Of a stretch of 64,000 bases of DNA, positions 63,964 to 64,000 are shown one piece after another. How positions within the stretch are numbered: the stretch's first letter is position 1; every line of letters starts with the position of its first letter. The stretch spans positions 2,232,001 to 2,296,000 of the forward strand of contig NZ_CP013926.1 in the NCBI RefSeq assembly GCF_001562115.1, given 5' to 3'. The stretch is from Alteromonas stellipolaris. GTDB lineage: Bacteria; Pseudomonadota; Gammaproteobacteria; Enterobacterales; Alteromonadaceae. The translations under genes were made by a program, and so were the position numbers. Under the pieces are notes generated by a model. It saw only the letters and a list, made by a program, of their open reading frames with translations. It had not been told where the DNA came from and ran no database searches.

Positions 63964-64000
63964 ATTTTTACCGTCCTGCTATGACTTTAAAAGTCAGAAC

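Overview
The window reads as ordinary chromosome from a marine, polar-flagellated gammaproteobacterium of the Alteromonadaceae type (Alteromonas or a close relative). The pointers are moderate GC content, TonB-dependent receptors, a Na+-pumping oxaloacetate decarboxylase, a Vibrio/Shewanella-style polar flagellar and chemotaxis block with ParC and ParP, and the alaS-csrA-tRNA-Ser-tRNA-Arg arrangement seen across gammaproteobacteria. The genus is inferred from gene content, not from a marker-gene comparison. I see no insertion sequence, prophage, CRISPR array or integron.

Layout. 1-9840: a cut-off TonB-dependent receptor, then amino-acid catabolism: kynA (Trp), a Leu/Phe-type dehydrogenase with a divergent Lrp-family regulator, maiA-fahA (end of Tyr degradation), a TyrR/PhhR regulator and phhA (Phe to Tyr). 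The 4.5S RNA gene and a ComFB-like gene lie among them. 10046-18235: envelope-stress genes pspABC behind a sigma-54 promoter, with divergent pspF running straight into sapABCDF. 18438-22294: oadGAB and a hotdog thioesterase. 22453-23298: a tRNA-Ser/Arg/Arg operon and csrA. 23432-30191: alaS and recX, then a divergent COG3146 acyltransferase and M13 peptidase pair. 30312-36970: a BetI-like regulator behind a second TonB-dependent receptor, then a SulP transporter and beta-carbonic anhydrase opposite an OxyR-like regulator. 37079-43337: metR facing a tight operon of metA, a split metH and a DUF938 methyltransferase. 43438-63963: a nearly continuous minus-strand block fliKLMNOPQR-flhBAFG-fliA-cheYZAB-parC-parP-cheW, followed by a DUF2802 gene.

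How they work together. TyrR-box-like sites lie upstream of tyrR, phhA and fahA, so the aromatic genes look like a small TyrR regulon. A MetJ-type operator lies in front of metA and overlaps its -35 element; metR is nearby. PspF probably drives pspABC by sigma-54 while being co-transcribed with the Sap peptide transporter. The SulP-carbonic anhydrase pair looks like an inorganic-carbon uptake module. The flagellar block encodes most of the export gate, the switch and the chemotaxis core, and ParC/ParP should place the arrays at the pole.

No clearly new multi-gene system stands out. The observations most worth checking are methionine synthase split into two genes joined by a new ribosome binding site, an OxyR-like regulator whose peroxide-sensing cysteine is a histidine, a three-copy peptide in the CheA linker, a degenerate SapD ATPase, and the TyrR-box set.
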